Below, piece by piece: positions 15,176-25,483 of a stretch of DNA of 64,000 nt; position 1 is the stretch's first letter; each line of letters begins with the position of its first letter. Made by a program: the position numbers and the translations under genes. The DNA comes from CALXVA01 sp944393025 (lineage in GTDB: Bacteria > Bacillota > Clostridia > TANB77 > CAG-508). The stretch spans positions 310,001 through 374,000 of the forward strand of contig OZ007016.1 in NCBI GenBank assembly GCA_963931445.1. The letters are read 5' to 3'. The notes beneath the pieces were generated by a model that had not been told where the DNA came from, ran no database searches, and saw only the letters and a program-made list of their open reading frames with translations.

Positions 15176-15899
15176 TATTTTAAAAAGAAAAAGAATAATA
15201 GTAATGATGTGCATGATATTCATATCACTATATGCATTTTCATTTAAGATAGCAAATGAGGATATAATATTAAATAAAAAAACAGTTGAAACAGTTTCAA
15301 CACCAGTTACAAACAAAATAATTATAGTAGATGCAGGACACGGAACACCAGATGAGGGTGCAGAAAGTAGTAATGGGATTACAGAAGCACAAATAAATTT
15401 AAAAATTGCACTAAAATTACAAAAATTACTTGAACAAAATGGATGTAAGGTTATACTAACTCGTCATGACGAGAATTCTATTTATGATGAAGGTGCAGAT
15501 ACGATAAGAGAAAAAAAAGTTTCAGATTTAAAAAACAGAGTAAAAATAGGAAATGAATCAGGAGCAGATATATTTGTATCTATTCATCTAAATAAAATTG
15601 AACAAACACAATACAGTGGTTGGCAGACCTTTTATAAAAAGGGTTGTGAAGATAGTAAAAACTTAGCAACAATTATACAAAAAAATTTAAATGCTTCAAT
15701 TCAAATTAAAAATGAAAGAACACCTGCAATGCTAAATTCAGTATATATAATGAAAAATATACAAATACCCATAACAATAGTAGAATGTGGATTTTTATCA
15801 AATCCAGAAGAGGAAAAACTTCTTCAGACGGATGAACACCAAGAAAAATTAGCATGGGGAATTTATAATGGAATAATAGAATATTTTAATGAAAGATAA
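15171..15899 (+). CDS. cwlD: N-acetylmuramoyl-L-alanine amidase, CwlD-like (Amidase_3)
   Basis: This zinc enzyme cleaves the bond between muramic acid and the stem peptide. In spore formers CwlD does so to start muramic-delta-lactam formation in the cortex. The 242-residue protein has an N-terminal membrane anchor or signal (about residues 7-25). The Amidase_3 motifs follow: IIIVDAGHGTPDEG (first zinc His), ITEAQINL (Glu ligand), FVSIHLN (second His) and ITIVECGFLSNPEEE (catalytic Glu). Length and layout fit CwlD (about 237 residues in Bacillus subtilis). Starts are ambiguous: ATG at 15165 or 15171, the latter with better spacing from GAGGG. It lies behind a toxin-antitoxin pair and 90 bases before the giant glucan synthase. 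The spore role is inferred from family only. Confidence 0.82.
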   Translation: MLILKRKRIIVMMCMIFISLYAFSFKIANEDIILNKKTVETVSTPVTNKIIIVDAGHGTPDEGAESSNGITEAQINLKIALKLQKLLEQNGCKVILTRHDENSIYDEGADTIREKKVSDLKNRVKIGNESGADIFVSIHLNKIEQTQYSGWQTFYKKGCEDSKNLATIIQKNLNASIQIKNERTPAMLNSVYIMKNIQIPITIVECGFLSNPEEEKLLQTDEHQEKLAWGIYNGIIEYFNER

Positions 15900-15988
15900 A
15901 ATTAATTTATAATAATTCAATAATGAATAAAATTACATTCTTTGGGAAAAATATGTAAAAACATATTTTAACAAGGAGTGTAATTTTT

Positions 15989-18900
15989 TTGAAAACCTAC
16001 AAAATTTTAAATACAAAAAGTATTATTTTAGATAAATATCAGTTACAAAAATATTTAGAAAAGCTAGCATCTGATCATGTTTTAAAAGAAAAATCAGATA
16101 AAAACACATACCCAATTCCAAGACTCATTGACAATTTTGAAATTATAACATTAGTATATAATTTATTAAATGAACACATAAAATTAAAAATACCTATTCA
16201 TCCAGCAGGAGAATGGATTTTAGATAATTATTATATTATAGATGAAACAGTAAAAAATATTGAAAAAGAATTAAATTTAAAAAAATACACTAATTTTTTA
16301 GGAATTTCAAATGGAAATAATTATGGTTTTGCAAGAGTATATGTGATAGCATCAGAAATTGTAACTTATACAGATGCAAAAATAGATGGAGAACTTTTAA
16401 CTGATTTACTTAAAAGTTATCAAGAAAAGAAAAAGCTTAATATGGAAGAAATATGGAACATAGGGATTTTTTTACAAATTGCTCTAATAGAAAATATAAG
16501 AAATATATGTGAAAAAATTTATTCTGTAGAGCTTCAAAAATATAGAGTAGAAAACATAATAGAAAGATTAATAGAAAATAAAACTAAAGATGAATTAAAA
16601 TTTAATAAGTTAAATGAATATAAAACAAAAGTAAAAGAATATGGAGAAATGAAATATCCATTTATAGAATATATGTCATACAAATTAAAAAAATTTGGAA
16701 AAAAAGCATATCCATTTTTAAATATACTTGAAGAACAAGTTAATAAAATAGGAACAGAAGTAAATGAAGTAATAAAAAAAGAGCATTTTGATATTGCAGT
16801 TAAAAAAGTATCAATGGGTAATTCAATTACAAGTATAAAAAATATTCAAAGAATAAATTTTATAAATATATTTGAAGAAATAAATCAAGTAGATGAAATA
16901 TTAAAAAAAGATCCTGCAAATGTTTACGACAAAATGGATTATAAAACAAAAATATATTATAGAAATAAAATAAAAGAGTTATCAAAAAAAACTAAAACAT
17001 CAGAAATATATATAGCAAAAAAGTGTTTAGAATTATCTCAAAATCAGAAAGGTAAAAAAAGCCATATAGGCTACTATTTAATAGATAATGGCTATAATAA
17101 ATTACTAGAAATATTGCAAAACAAAAAAATAAGAACTATTGATAATAATAAAAAGATGAGTATATATATTTATGCAAAAACAATAATATGTATACTTATT
17201 TCATCTATTTTAGCAACATATATATATTATCAAACCAATAAAATATGGACTTTTGTTATTACAATATTATTAACATATATACCTATTCAAATAATTTTTA
17301 TGCAATTAATTCAATATATTTCTAACAAAATTGTAAAACCAAAACTAATACCAAAATTAGATTTACAAAATGGAATACCAAAAGAAGCAGCTACATTTGT
17401 TGTAATACCAACGATAATAACTAAAAAAGAAAAAATAAAAGAAATAATGAAAAAATTAGAGGTATATTATATTGCTAATAAAAGTGAAAATATTTATTTT
17501 GCACTTTTAGGAGATGTATCAAGTGGTTCAAAACAAAATGAAGATTTTGATGAGGAAATATGTAGTTTTGGATTAGAAGAAGTAAAAAAGTTAAATGAAA
17601 AATATAAAAGTGATGAATTTCCTAAATTTCATTTTATATATAGAAAAAGAATATGGAATGAAAAAGAGGAATGCTATTTAGGATGGGAAAGAAAAAGAGG
17701 TTTATTAAATCAATTTAATGAATATATTTTAAAAAATAGTAAAAGTGATTTTAAAGTAAATACAATAGATTTAAATAAAATACCAAAAATAAAATATGTA
17801 ATAACTTTGGACGCAGATACAGAGTTAGTTTTAAATACAGGGCTAGAATTAATAGGTGCAATGGAACATATTTTAAATAAACCAGAGGTAAAGAATGGAA
17901 TTGTAGAAAACGGACATGGAATAATACAGCCACGAGTTGGAATTAGTTTACTTTCAGCAAGTAAAACCAAATTTACTAAATTATATTCTGGATTACCAGG
18001 AATAGATTCATATACAAATGCAATATCAGATATATATCAAGATAATTTTAAAGAAGGTATATATACTGGGAAAGGAATATATAATTTAGAAGTTTTTTCA
18101 GAAGTATTAAAAAATGAAATACCAGATAATACAGTTCTAAGTCATGATTTATTAGAGGGTTCATATTTAAAGTGTGGACTTGCAACAGATATTATGCTTA
18201 TGGATGGATATCCTACATCATATATGGCTTACAAAATAAGGCAAAGTAGATGGATTAGAGGAGATTGGCAAATATTAACTTGGTTATTTAGCAAAATAAA
18301 AAATAAAGATGGAATAAAAAAGGATAATCCATTAAATATAATTTCAAAATATAAAATATTAAATAATTTAGTAAAAAGTACTTTTGAAATATTTGTTATA
18401 CTAACAATAATATTTTTAATTTTATTAGGTTACTTTTTTAAAATAAATGTATGGCCAGTTATGATAATTACTATTTTATCAGCGATTATGCCATCAGCAA
18501 TAGAAATAATAAATAGGGTAATATATAAAAAAGATGGAGAAGGTTTTCAAAGAACATTTTATAAATCAATTTCAGGAATAAAAGCAAGTATACTAAGAGC
18601 AATTATTGAAATAGGATTACTTCCAGATAAAGCGTATACAATGTGTTATTCTATAACAAAAACATTATATAGGATGTACCATAGTAAAAAACATTTATTA
18701 GAATGGACAACAGCAGAAGAAGCAGAAAAAAATTCAAAAACTGATGTATTATCATATAATAAAGATATGTGGATTAATATATTCTTAGGAATATTTATTA
18801 TATTATTTGCAATAGTTACAAACTATAAAAGCATTTTTTTAATATTATTAGGAGTTTTATGGATTGTTACTCCTACTTTAATGAGTTATATTAGTAAAAA

Positions 18901-21900
18901 AGAAGATGAAAAATTTGCATTAGATAATTTAAATAACAGTCAAAAAGAATACTTACTTCAAATAGGTAAAAAAACTTGGGAATTTTTTAAAGAAAATATT
19001 ACAGAAAAATCAAACTTTTTGCCACCGGACAATTATCAAGAAGATAGAAAAGAGCAAATAGTATATAGAACATCTCCAACTAATATAGGATTAGGACTTT
19101 TAGCTGTGGTATCAAGCTATGATTTAAAATATGAAAATATAGAAGATACAATCAATTTATTATATAAAATGACAGATACAATTTATAAAATGCAAAAATG
19201 GAATGGACACCTATATAATTGGTATAATATAAAAACATTAGAGCCACTTAGTCCCAAATATGTATCTACTGTAGATAGTGGTAATTTTATTGGATATCTA
19301 TATACTTTAAAGCAATTCTTAGAAGAAATAAATAATAAAGAACATAAAAAATTAAATGACAAAGTGAAAATGCAAGATAGTAAAAATAATAATACGAATA
19401 ATGTTACAGAAACTATAAATAAAATAAATACAATGTTAGAAATTATAGATAATATAATTAAAAATACAGATTTTAAATATTTATATAGTAAAGAAAATAG
19501 AATATTTTCTATAGGGTTTAATGTAGAAGATAATAGCTTAACACATTCATATTATGATTTATTAGCTTCAGAAGCAAGACAAGCAAGCTTAATAGCTATT
19601 GCTAAAAAGGATGTTTCGCCAAAACATTGGTATAGTTTAAGTAGAACCTTGACCACATTAAATAGATATAAAGGACTAATATCTTGGTCTGGAACAATGT
19701 TTGAATACTTAATGCCAAATATAAATATTCCTAAATATCCAGGAAGCATAATTAGCGAATCAAGCGAGTTTGCAATAATGTGTGGTAAAGAATATGCAAA
19801 AGAATTAAATCTTCCATGGGGAGTATCAGAAGCAGCTTTTAATTTAAGAGATTTAAATAATAATTATCAATATAAAGCTTTTGGGGTGCCATGGCTTGGA
19901 TTAAAAAGAGGTCTTATTGATGAAATGGTAGTATCATCATATGGAACAATGTTAGCCTTAAATGACCATCCTATTGATACATTAAACAATTTAAAAAGAC
20001 TCGAAGAAGAAGGTATGTATAATAAATATGGATTTTATGAATCTATTGATTATACTTTTGGCAGATTAAAAAAAGGAGAAAAAAGTGCAGTTATAAAAAC
20101 ATACATGGCACATCATCAAGGACTAATATTACTTTCTATTAATAATTTATTTAATAAAAATATTTTACAGAAAAGATTTATGGAAAATCCTGAAATAGAA
20201 GCGGTAGAAATATTATTAGAAGAAAGAATGCCGGAAAATGTTATTATAACAAAAGAAAAAAAGGAAAGAATTGAAGAAACAAAAAATATTGATTATGAAA
20301 CTTATTTAGTAAGAGAATATAATAAGCCATATGAAAAATTAAAAAATATAAATACTATATCTAGTGAAAATTACTTAATAGTAATGGATCAGAAAGGAAA
20401 TGGATATAGTAAATATAAAGATATAGTAATAAATAGATTCAAAAAAACAGATGATGTAGAACAAGGAATATTTTTCTTTTTTAAAAATATTAAAACTAAA
20501 AGAATTTGGACATCTGGTCAGATGAATTATTTAAGCTTACCAGATAAATATTTAGTACAATTTACACCAGAAATGAATAAAATTATTAGACAAGATGGAG
20601 GAATAGAAACAACAACAAAAACTTTTATTGTCCCAAATAGCAGTGTTGAAATTAGAAGAATTGAGCTTAAAAACTTGGGAAATATAGAAGAAACAATAGA
20701 AGTAAGTAGCTTTATTGAACCAATTTTGTCTAGTTTAGAACAAGATTATTCTCACAAAGCATTTAATAATTTATTTTTATCTTTTGAATTTTTAGAAGAT
20801 ACAAATACAGTTTTAGTAAAAAGAAATCAAAGAGATAATAAAAAAGAAGATATATATTTAGCAGTAAATCTATATACAAAAAATAAAACTATAGGAGATT
20901 TAGAATATGAATTTGATAAAGAAAAATTTTTAGGTAGACAAAATGTTGAATTACCAGTAGCTATAAAAAATTCAAATCCATTTAGTAATAAAACGAAAAT
21001 GACATTGGATCCAGTTATAGCATTGCGAAGAACTATAAATATTTTACCTAGTGAAAAAGTGATATTTAATTTAGTAATGGCAATTTCAAATAATAGAGAA
21101 GAAGCAATTAATTTAATAAACGAAAACCTAAATGAAGAGAAAATTATCCAAAATATGAACTTAACAAAGGTAAAAGCAGAAGCAGAAACAATGTATTTAG
21201 GAATAAAATCAAAAGATATAGAAACATATCAAAAAATGTTAAAATATTTAATATATCAAAATCCATTAAAACTATTAATGTATAAACAAAAAATTCCTAA
21301 ATATGCTCCTACATCTGAACTTTGGAAATATGGAATATCTGGAGATTTGCCTATATTAATGGTAAAAATAAAAGATATAAATGATATAGAAGTTGTAAAA
21401 GAGGCAATACAGGCTTATGAGTATTTTAAAGTAAAAAATATAAAAATAGATTTAGTAATTTTAAATGAAGAAAAAAAGAATTATGAAAATTATTTACAAG
21501 AGGAAATACAAAATTCAATACTAGATAAAAATTTAGGATATATGCAAAATATAAATGGAGGAATATTTATTATTCAAAATAATATAGATGAGGATTCAAA
21601 AAATATTATTGAATATAGAGCAAATTTATTAATTGATGCACAACTAGGAGGAATATCAAGACAATTAAAAGATTTTGAAGATGAATATATAGAAAAAACA
21701 AAAGATATACAATTGTATAATTCTAATAAAACAATAGTTGAGCAAGAGAAAGAAAGAAAATCATTAAATTCAGATGAATTAAAATATTATAATGAATATG
21801 GAGGATTTTCTAATGATGGTAGTGAATACCTTATTAGAGTAAATAAAGATGAAAAACTTCCAACAGTATGGTCTAACATAATGGCAAATGAAAATTTTGG

Positions 21901-24253
21901 AACTGTAGTTACAGAAGGTATGGGAGGATATACTTGGTTTAAAAATTGTAGATTAAATAGATTAACTGCATGGAATAATAGTCAAGTAGAAGATGTTCCA
22001 TCTGAAATAATGTATTTAAAAGATTTAGAAACTCAAAAAATATGGTCTTTAGCAATAAATCCTGCTCCAGATGATAATGATTATTATATAACTTATGGCT
22101 TTGGATATAGCAAGTACATTCATACAAGTAATGGTATATACCAAGAACTTAAAGTATTTGTGCCTAATAAAGATAGTGCAAAAGTGCAAATATTGCATTT
22201 AGAAAACAAACTAGCTAAGAAAAAACAAATTAAATTAATATATTGTGTAAAACCAGTATTAGATGAAGATGAAATAAAATCTAATGGTTATATTAATTTA
22301 GAGTATAACAAAAATATTAACCTATTAACAATGCAAAATCAAACAAAAGAAGAAAGTAATAGTACAATAATGTATATAAGTAGTAGTGAAGAAATATGCT
22401 CATATACAGGAAGTAAAACATCATTTATAGGAAATGGTACAATAAAGAATCCAGATGGAATAAATTGTTTGGAATTAAATAAAGAAAATTCTTTAGGAAA
22501 AGATGGAATAGCTGTAATTGAAATTAAAATCGATTTAGAGGCATTTGAAACCAAAGATATAGTAATTACATTAGGAGCAGATACAAACCTTTTAAATATA
22601 CAAGATACTGCATATAAATATATGAATATAAATAATGCCATGAACGAATATAATTTGACTAAAAAATATTGGGAAAAATTATTAGATAATATAAAAGTAG
22701 AAACACCGCTAGAATCAATTAATATAATGTTAAATGGATGGCTGTTATACCAAACATTATGTTCAAGAATGTTTGCAAGAAGTGGCTATTATCAATCTGG
22801 AGGTGCTTATGGATTTAGAGATCAACTTCAAGATTGTATATCTTTAAAATATATTTCACCTGATATTTTAAAAAAACAAATTATAAAACACAGTGAACAT
22901 CAATTTATAGAAGGAGATGTAGAACATTGGTGGCATGAAGATATATCAAGAGGAATTCGTACAAAATTTTCGGATGATTTATTATGGCTTCCATATATGG
23001 TAGCAGAATATATTAATTTTACTAAAGATGTAAGTATATTAAACATTGAAACAAATTATATACAAGCTCCAATATTAGAAGATAATGTAGACGAAAAATA
23101 TGATTTACATTTGCCAAGTAGTATAAAAGAGAGCATATATATGCATTGTATTAGAGCGATTGAAAAATCATTAAATTTTGGAGAAAATGGACTTCCTAAA
23201 ATAGGCTCAGGAGATTGGAATGATGGATTTAGTAATGTTGGAAATAAAGGAAAAGGTGAAAGTGTATGGCTAGGATTTTTCCTATATACCGTTTTAGATA
23301 AATTTTCGAAAATATGTGAAATATATGGGGAAAATTTAGAGAAAAATTCAGAAAAATATGCGAATAATCATAATAAAGAAAATTTGCAAGATGATATTAA
23401 TATAAATAATAATGGAAAAATAAGAGTAGAAAAATATAGAAGTATAATGGAAAAATTAAAAAAAGCGCTAAACACAAATGGTTGGGATGGAAGATGGTAT
23501 AAAAGAGCATTTATGGATGATGGGAATGTGTTAGGAAGTATTCAAAATGAAGAATGTAGAATAGATAGTATTGCACAAAGTTGGGCAACAATTTCAAAGG
23601 CAGGAGATAACGATAAAAAATATATATCAATAGAAGCTTTAGAAAATCATCTAGTAGATAAAGAAGCAGGAATAATTAAGCTATTAGATCCGCCATTTGA
23701 AAAAAGTAAATTAGAACCAGGCTATATAAAAGCATATATACCAGGAACAAGAGAAAATGGAGGACAATATACTCATGCAGCAATTTGGGCAATAATTGCA
23801 GAAGCATTGTTAGGTTTTGGAGATAAAGCCACAGAATATTTTAAAATGATAAATCCTATAGAACATTCTAGAACAAAGGAAGAAGCAAAAAAATATAAAG
23901 TAGAGCCATATGTTGTAGCAGCAGATATTTATGGAGGAAGTTTACTTGGTAGAGGAGGATGGACATGGTATACAGGTTCTAGTAGTTGGATGTATGAAGC
24001 AGGAATAAAATATATATTAGGTTTAAATATACAAGGAAATATTTTAAAAATAGAACCATCAATACCAGAGAATTGGAAAGAATACAGTATACGATATAAA
24101 TATGGAAATAGTATATATAATATAAAAGTTATAAATAAAAATAGGAAAAGTAGGAACAAAACCAATATACGAATTAATAATAACATTATTGACAAAGATG
24201 AAATAATTTTAAAAGATGATGGAAATATATACAATGTGGAGGTTGAAATCTAG
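15989..24253 (+). CDS. Cyclic beta-1,2-glucan synthase-like protein (GT84-glucoamylase-GH94, NdvB type)
   Basis: The 2754-residue membrane protein has the modular plan of NdvB/ChvB, which build cyclic beta-1,2-glucan from UDP-glucose. After a helical N-terminal region come membrane helices (about 390-440). A GT84 glycosyltransferase domain follows, with LDADTELV (near 605), LSHDLLEG and the QSRWIRGDW motif (near 752), then more helices (about 800-970). Next is a glycoamylase-type domain (about 1170-1400, with MFEYLMPNI and NLPWGVSEAAFN). The carbohydrate-binding and GH94 phosphorylase-type domains fill the C-terminal half: YGFRDQLQDCISL, ISRGIRTKFSDD, GSGDWNDGF and GWTWYTGSSSWMYEAGI. Translation starts at TTG, ten bases after AAGGAG. 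The same plan occurs in other Clostridia, where the product is less studied; it may be a linear or cyclic beta-1,2-glucan. No exporter gene is adjacent. Confidence 0.88.
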   Translation: MKTYKILNTKSIILDKYQLQKYLEKLASDHVLKEKSDKNTYPIPRLIDNFEIITLVYNLLNEHIKLKIPIHPAGEWILDNYYIIDETVKNIEKELNLKKYTNFLGISNGNNYGFARVYVIASEIVTYTDAKIDGELLTDLLKSYQEKKKLNMEEIWNIGIFLQIALIENIRNICEKIYSVELQKYRVENIIERLIENKTKDELKFNKLNEYKTKVKEYGEMKYPFIEYMSYKLKKFGKKAYPFLNILEEQVNKIGTEVNEVIKKEHFDIAVKKVSMGNSITSIKNIQRINFINIFEEINQVDEILKKDPANVYDKMDYKTKIYYRNKIKELSKKTKTSEIYIAKKCLELSQNQKGKKSHIGYYLIDNGYNKLLEILQNKKIRTIDNNKKMSIYIYAKTIICILISSILATYIYYQTNKIWTFVITILLTYIPIQIIFMQLIQYISNKIVKPKLIPKLDLQNGIPKEAATFVVIPTIITKKEKIKEIMKKLEVYYIANKSENIYFALLGDVSSGSKQNEDFDEEICSFGLEEVKKLNEKYKSDEFPKFHFIYRKRIWNEKEECYLGWERKRGLLNQFNEYILKNSKSDFKVNTIDLNKIPKIKYVITLDADTELVLNTGLELIGAMEHILNKPEVKNGIVENGHGIIQPRVGISLLSASKTKFTKLYSGLPGIDSYTNAISDIYQDNFKEGIYTGKGIYNLEVFSEVLKNEIPDNTVLSHDLLEGSYLKCGLATDIMLMDGYPTSYMAYKIRQSRWIRGDWQILTWLFSKIKNKDGIKKDNPLNIISKYKILNNLVKSTFEIFVILTIIFLILLGYFFKINVWPVMIITILSAIMPSAIEIINRVIYKKDGEGFQRTFYKSISGIKASILRAIIEIGLLPDKAYTMCYSITKTLYRMYHSKKHLLEWTTAEEAEKNSKTDVLSYNKDMWINIFLGIFIILFAIVTNYKSIFLILLGVLWIVTPTLMSYISKKEDEKFALDNLNNSQKEYLLQIGKKTWEFFKENITEKSNFLPPDNYQEDRKEQIVYRTSPTNIGLGLLAVVSSYDLKYENIEDTINLLYKMTDTIYKMQKWNGHLYNWYNIKTLEPLSPKYVSTVDSGNFIGYLYTLKQFLEEINNKEHKKLNDKVKMQDSKNNNTNNVTETINKINTMLEIIDNIIKNTDFKYLYSKENRIFSIGFNVEDNSLTHSYYDLLASEARQASLIAIAKKDVSPKHWYSLSRTLTTLNRYKGLISWSGTMFEYLMPNINIPKYPGSIISESSEFAIMCGKEYAKELNLPWGVSEAAFNLRDLNNNYQYKAFGVPWLGLKRGLIDEMVVSSYGTMLALNDHPIDTLNNLKRLEEEGMYNKYGFYESIDYTFGRLKKGEKSAVIKTYMAHHQGLILLSINNLFNKNILQKRFMENPEIEAVEILLEERMPENVIITKEKKERIEETKNIDYETYLVREYNKPYEKLKNINTISSENYLIVMDQKGNGYSKYKDIVINRFKKTDDVEQGIFFFFKNIKTKRIWTSGQMNYLSLPDKYLVQFTPEMNKIIRQDGGIETTTKTFIVPNSSVEIRRIELKNLGNIEETIEVSSFIEPILSSLEQDYSHKAFNNLFLSFEFLEDTNTVLVKRNQRDNKKEDIYLAVNLYTKNKTIGDLEYEFDKEKFLGRQNVELPVAIKNSNPFSNKTKMTLDPVIALRRTINILPSEKVIFNLVMAISNNREEAINLINENLNEEKIIQNMNLTKVKAEAETMYLGIKSKDIETYQKMLKYLIYQNPLKLLMYKQKIPKYAPTSELWKYGISGDLPILMVKIKDINDIEVVKEAIQAYEYFKVKNIKIDLVILNEEKKNYENYLQEEIQNSILDKNLGYMQNINGGIFIIQNNIDEDSKNIIEYRANLLIDAQLGGISRQLKDFEDEYIEKTKDIQLYNSNKTIVEQEKERKSLNSDELKYYNEYGGFSNDGSEYLIRVNKDEKLPTVWSNIMANENFGTVVTEGMGGYTWFKNCRLNRLTAWNNSQVEDVPSEIMYLKDLETQKIWSLAINPAPDDNDYYITYGFGYSKYIHTSNGIYQELKVFVPNKDSAKVQILHLENKLAKKKQIKLIYCVKPVLDEDEIKSNGYINLEYNKNINLLTMQNQTKEESNSTIMYISSSEEICSYTGSKTSFIGNGTIKNPDGINCLELNKENSLGKDGIAVIEIKIDLEAFETKDIVITLGADTNLLNIQDTAYKYMNINNAMNEYNLTKKYWEKLLDNIKVETPLESINIMLNGWLLYQTLCSRMFARSGYYQSGGAYGFRDQLQDCISLKYISPDILKKQIIKHSEHQFIEGDVEHWWHEDISRGIRTKFSDDLLWLPYMVAEYINFTKDVSILNIETNYIQAPILEDNVDEKYDLHLPSSIKESIYMHCIRAIEKSLNFGENGLPKIGSGDWNDGFSNVGNKGKGESVWLGFFLYTVLDKFSKICEIYGENLEKNSEKYANNHNKENLQDDININNNGKIRVEKYRSIMEKLKKALNTNGWDGRWYKRAFMDDGNVLGSIQNEECRIDSIAQSWATISKAGDNDKKYISIEALENHLVDKEAGIIKLLDPPFEKSKLEPGYIKAYIPGTRENGGQYTHAAIWAIIAEALLGFGDKATEYFKMINPIEHSRTKEEAKKYKVEPYVVAADIYGGSLLGRGGWTWYTGSSSWMYEAGIKYILGLNIQGNILKIEPSIPENWKEYSIRYKYGNSIYNIKVINKNRKSRNKTNIRINNNIIDKDEIILKDDGNIYNVEVEI

Positions 24254-24338
24254 AGACAATACTGTTTTTCGCATTACGCTATATATTAACTAGAACTATT
24301 GGCGTTAAAATTAACTTAATTTGTTTCTAAACACAGAT

Positions 24339-24382
24339 AGAAGGGGGGAATTTTAAAATTTTATGTCTCTCCTTCTTTTTTT
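24339..24382 (+). terminator. Terminator of the glucan synthase gene
   Basis: AGAAGGGGGGA pairs with TCTCTCCTTCT (two G-U pairs), followed by seven Ts. The DNA just upstream (TAATTTGTTTCTAAACACAG) has a near-copy on the opposite strand at about 44258-44277. Confidence 0.75.
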
Positions 24383-24393
24383 GTTATCATATC

Positions 24394-24421
24394 TTGACAA
24401 AAAATAAAAATAATATATAAT
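24394..24421 (+). promoter_or_regulatory. Promoter of the unknown single-pass membrane protein
   Basis: TTGACA and TATAAT are separated by 16 bases, 29 bases before the start codon. Confidence 0.75.
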
Positions 24422-24450
24422 TTAAAACAAAAAGAGAAAGAGTGATATAT

Positions 24451-25314
24451 ATGGATGATGAAGCACGCAGATTTAGAAAAAATTATGAAATAGGAAGACA
24501 AGGATACAGACAAGGAAATGTACAAAGAAGAGACGATAATGTTATTCAATTTCCAGAAAGATATACTGCTAAAAAAGGAACAGCATATAGAGCTAAACAA
24601 AAAAGAAAAAATAAGAGAGTTAGGCTAAAAATAGCTTCACTCATATTAGCAGCAGGAATAGGATTAGGAGGATTAACAATAGCTAGAAACCTTAATAATG
24701 AACCTCAAATTAGTGTAACACAACTTCAACAACTAGGAATTAATGAAAGTGAATTAAATTTAGAAAATGATACTTTACAAACAATGAAAGCTTATGATGA
24801 ATATTTTGAAAATTTTAATCCTAGTACAATTAGTTTATCAGATGATGATGTAATAACAATGATAAATGATATACAAGCATTAAATTTTAATGTGATTAAA
24901 GACAAAATGGCAGAATTAAGAGGAGTAGAAAGAGATGATATAAAACTATATTATAATTTTGACAAAAGTGATGGCTCTTATTACACAGCTGTAAAAATAC
25001 ATGAAGGAGAATATGGTAAAGAAGAAGTATATAACAATAATTATGGCTTGTTCGGAAGTGAAAATACAATACCAAAAGAAGTTTCAGAATTAATAGTTCA
25101 AACAGGAAAATATGAAGATATAGTTAATGATTTAAAATCAGATCATATTACTAAAGCTAATGCAATAAAAGAGTTAGAAAAACTTTATAAAAAAATATCT
25201 AATTTAGCAACTAAAGATTTTAAATTAGATGATAAAGGAAATATAGAATTAGAAGATTATACAGAAACTAGAGAACAAGATAAAACATCTGAAAGAGATG
25301 AAAACGAAAGATAA
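24451..25314 (+). CDS. Single-pass membrane protein, function unknown
   Basis: It is a 287-residue protein with an arginine- and lysine-rich cytoplasmic head of about 60 residues (DNVIQFPERY, then KQKRKNKRVRLK), one helix (about 62-80, IASLILAAGIGLGGLTIA) and a mostly helical acidic outer part. Residues about 155-190 (KLYYNFDKSDGSYYTAVKIHEG) look like a small beta domain. No catalytic motif or family is recognised. It could be a regulator or a scaffold of the cell envelope. The ATG is chosen over an upstream GTG by spacing to AAAGAG. It lies alone between terminators, directly before the WalRK-like operon. Confidence 0.7.
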   Translation: MDDEARRFRKNYEIGRQGYRQGNVQRRDDNVIQFPERYTAKKGTAYRAKQKRKNKRVRLKIASLILAAGIGLGGLTIARNLNNEPQISVTQLQQLGINESELNLENDTLQTMKAYDEYFENFNPSTISLSDDDVITMINDIQALNFNVIKDKMAELRGVERDDIKLYYNFDKSDGSYYTAVKIHEGEYGKEEVYNNNYGLFGSENTIPKEVSELIVQTGKYEDIVNDLKSDHITKANAIKELEKLYKKISNLATKDFKLDDKGNIELEDYTETREQDKTSERDENER

Positions 25315-25330
25315 TAAAATTATTAAACTA

Positions 25331-25375
25331 AAATAGAAAAGAAATAAATTTAAATATATATTTTCTTTTCTATTT
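25331..25375 (+). terminator. Terminator of the unknown membrane protein
   Basis: AAATAGAAAAGAAA pairs with TTTCTTTTCTATTT, with a T-rich 3' arm. Confidence 0.65.
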
Positions 25376-25420
25376 CTTATTTTTATAGTAAAATTATTAA
25401 AAAAATCATATAAATAATAC

Positions 25421-25449
25421 TTGTATATTTAATATTTCTATGATATAAA
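25421..25449 (+). promoter_or_regulatory. Promoter of the two-component operon
   Basis: TTGTAT and TATAAA are 17 bases apart, about 35 bases before the GTG start codon. Confidence 0.5.
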
Positions 25450-25483
25450 TATAATAATAATAAGTAAGAAAGGTGAATTTTTT

